From Thermoplasmatota archaeon (GTDB lineage Archaea > Thermoplasmatota > Penumbrarchaeia > Penumbrarchaeales > Penumbrarchaeaceae), in NCBI GenBank assembly GCA_030595585.1, contig JAUVCY010000144.1:1-5669 (forward strand): a DNA stretch of 5,669 nucleotides. The letters run 5' to 3'. The stretch's first letter is position 1. Every line of letters begins with the position of its first letter. Shown here one piece after another: positions 5,496-5,669 of the stretch. The notes below the pieces were generated by a model. It had not been told where the DNA came from, ran no database searches, and saw nothing but the letters and a program-made list of their open reading frames with translations. Both the position numbers and the translations under genes were made by a program.

Positions 5496-5669
5496 CTACT
5501 CTGTTGGTGGCAGGTAGGTTGGAGGTGCCTCACCTGCTGGCGGAACCTGTCCCATACCTGGTACGGTTCCCGGCTGTTCCGGCATAGGAGCCGGCTGTGG
5601 GACCTCAGGTGCTGGTGCCATCGGAGGTTCAGGGCCTGCCATATCGGCCGGCTCAGGGGGCATTGCGGG
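5496..5669 (-). CDS. C-terminal end of an unknown protein with a proline-rich tail (cut by window edge)
   Basis: The minus strand stays open from the window edge to a TAG stop at 5498-5496 and gives 57 residues, of which 21 are proline and 5 methionine. Alanine, glycine and glutamate make up much of the rest. Segments such as MAGPEPPMAPAPEVPQPAPM and the final PPTYLPPTE show a low-complexity, uncharged-to-acidic tail with no lysine or arginine and no hydrophobic segment. The strand is supported by the strong terminator placed just downstream. Such tails occur as flexible ends of membrane, envelope or multi-domain proteins, but the part that would define the function is outside the window. No family can be named. 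It converges with the biotin ligase gene. Confidence 0.72.
   Translation of the reverse strand, partial: PAMPPEPADMAGPEPPMAPAPEVPQPAPMPEQPGTVPGMGQVPPAGEAPPTYLPPTE

Noticed and set aside
1..5669. A defence, mobile or CRISPR-like system
   Set aside because: There are no direct repeats with spacers, no transposase, integrase, nuclease or toxin motifs, and base composition and codon use look even across the window.

Overview
The window looks like ordinary chromosomal DNA from a euryarchaeon, perhaps of the Thermoplasmata or methanogen side, though the lineage is inferred. The supporting signs are ribosome-binding sites close to AGGAGGTGAT, A/T-rich TATA/BRE-like boxes about 25 bases before expected transcription starts, frequent AGG and ATA codons, a short biotin protein ligase without a DNA-binding domain, and a four-CBS-domain protein of a type I associate with archaea. 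Gene density is high and no gap exceeds 300 bases. I see no RNA gene, insertion sequence, CRISPR array or integrase.

Left part, minus strand (1-2306): a three-gene cluster read from right to left. It holds a HAD-superfamily phosphatase-like gene, a DegT/DnrJ/EryC1/StrS sugar aminotransferase that overlaps it by an ATGA junction, and a GT4-type glycosyltransferase cut by the window edge. Together they suggest synthesis and transfer of an amino-sugar for a surface polysaccharide or protein glycan.

Middle (2307-3611): a divergent promoter region of about 190 bases leads rightwards into a metal-dependent amidohydrolase of the cytosine deaminase/chlorohydrolase class, substrate unknown. Its promoter lies so close to the ATG that the transcript is probably leaderless.

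Right part (3612-5367, plus strand): a second promoter sharing an 11-base element with the first drives a four-CBS-domain protein with a strong ribosome-binding site. It is followed 23 bases later by a monofunctional biotin protein ligase, so the two are probably one operon.

Right edge (5368-5669): a converging pair of terminators separates the biotin ligase from a minus-strand gene. Only the last 57 codons of that gene are visible, and they encode a tail that is 37 percent proline.

I found no clear new multi-gene system. The most interesting points are the paired promoters with contrasting leaders, the coupling of a putative nucleotide sensor to the biotin ligase, the proline-rich tail with its bacterial-looking terminator, and the orphan amidohydrolase.
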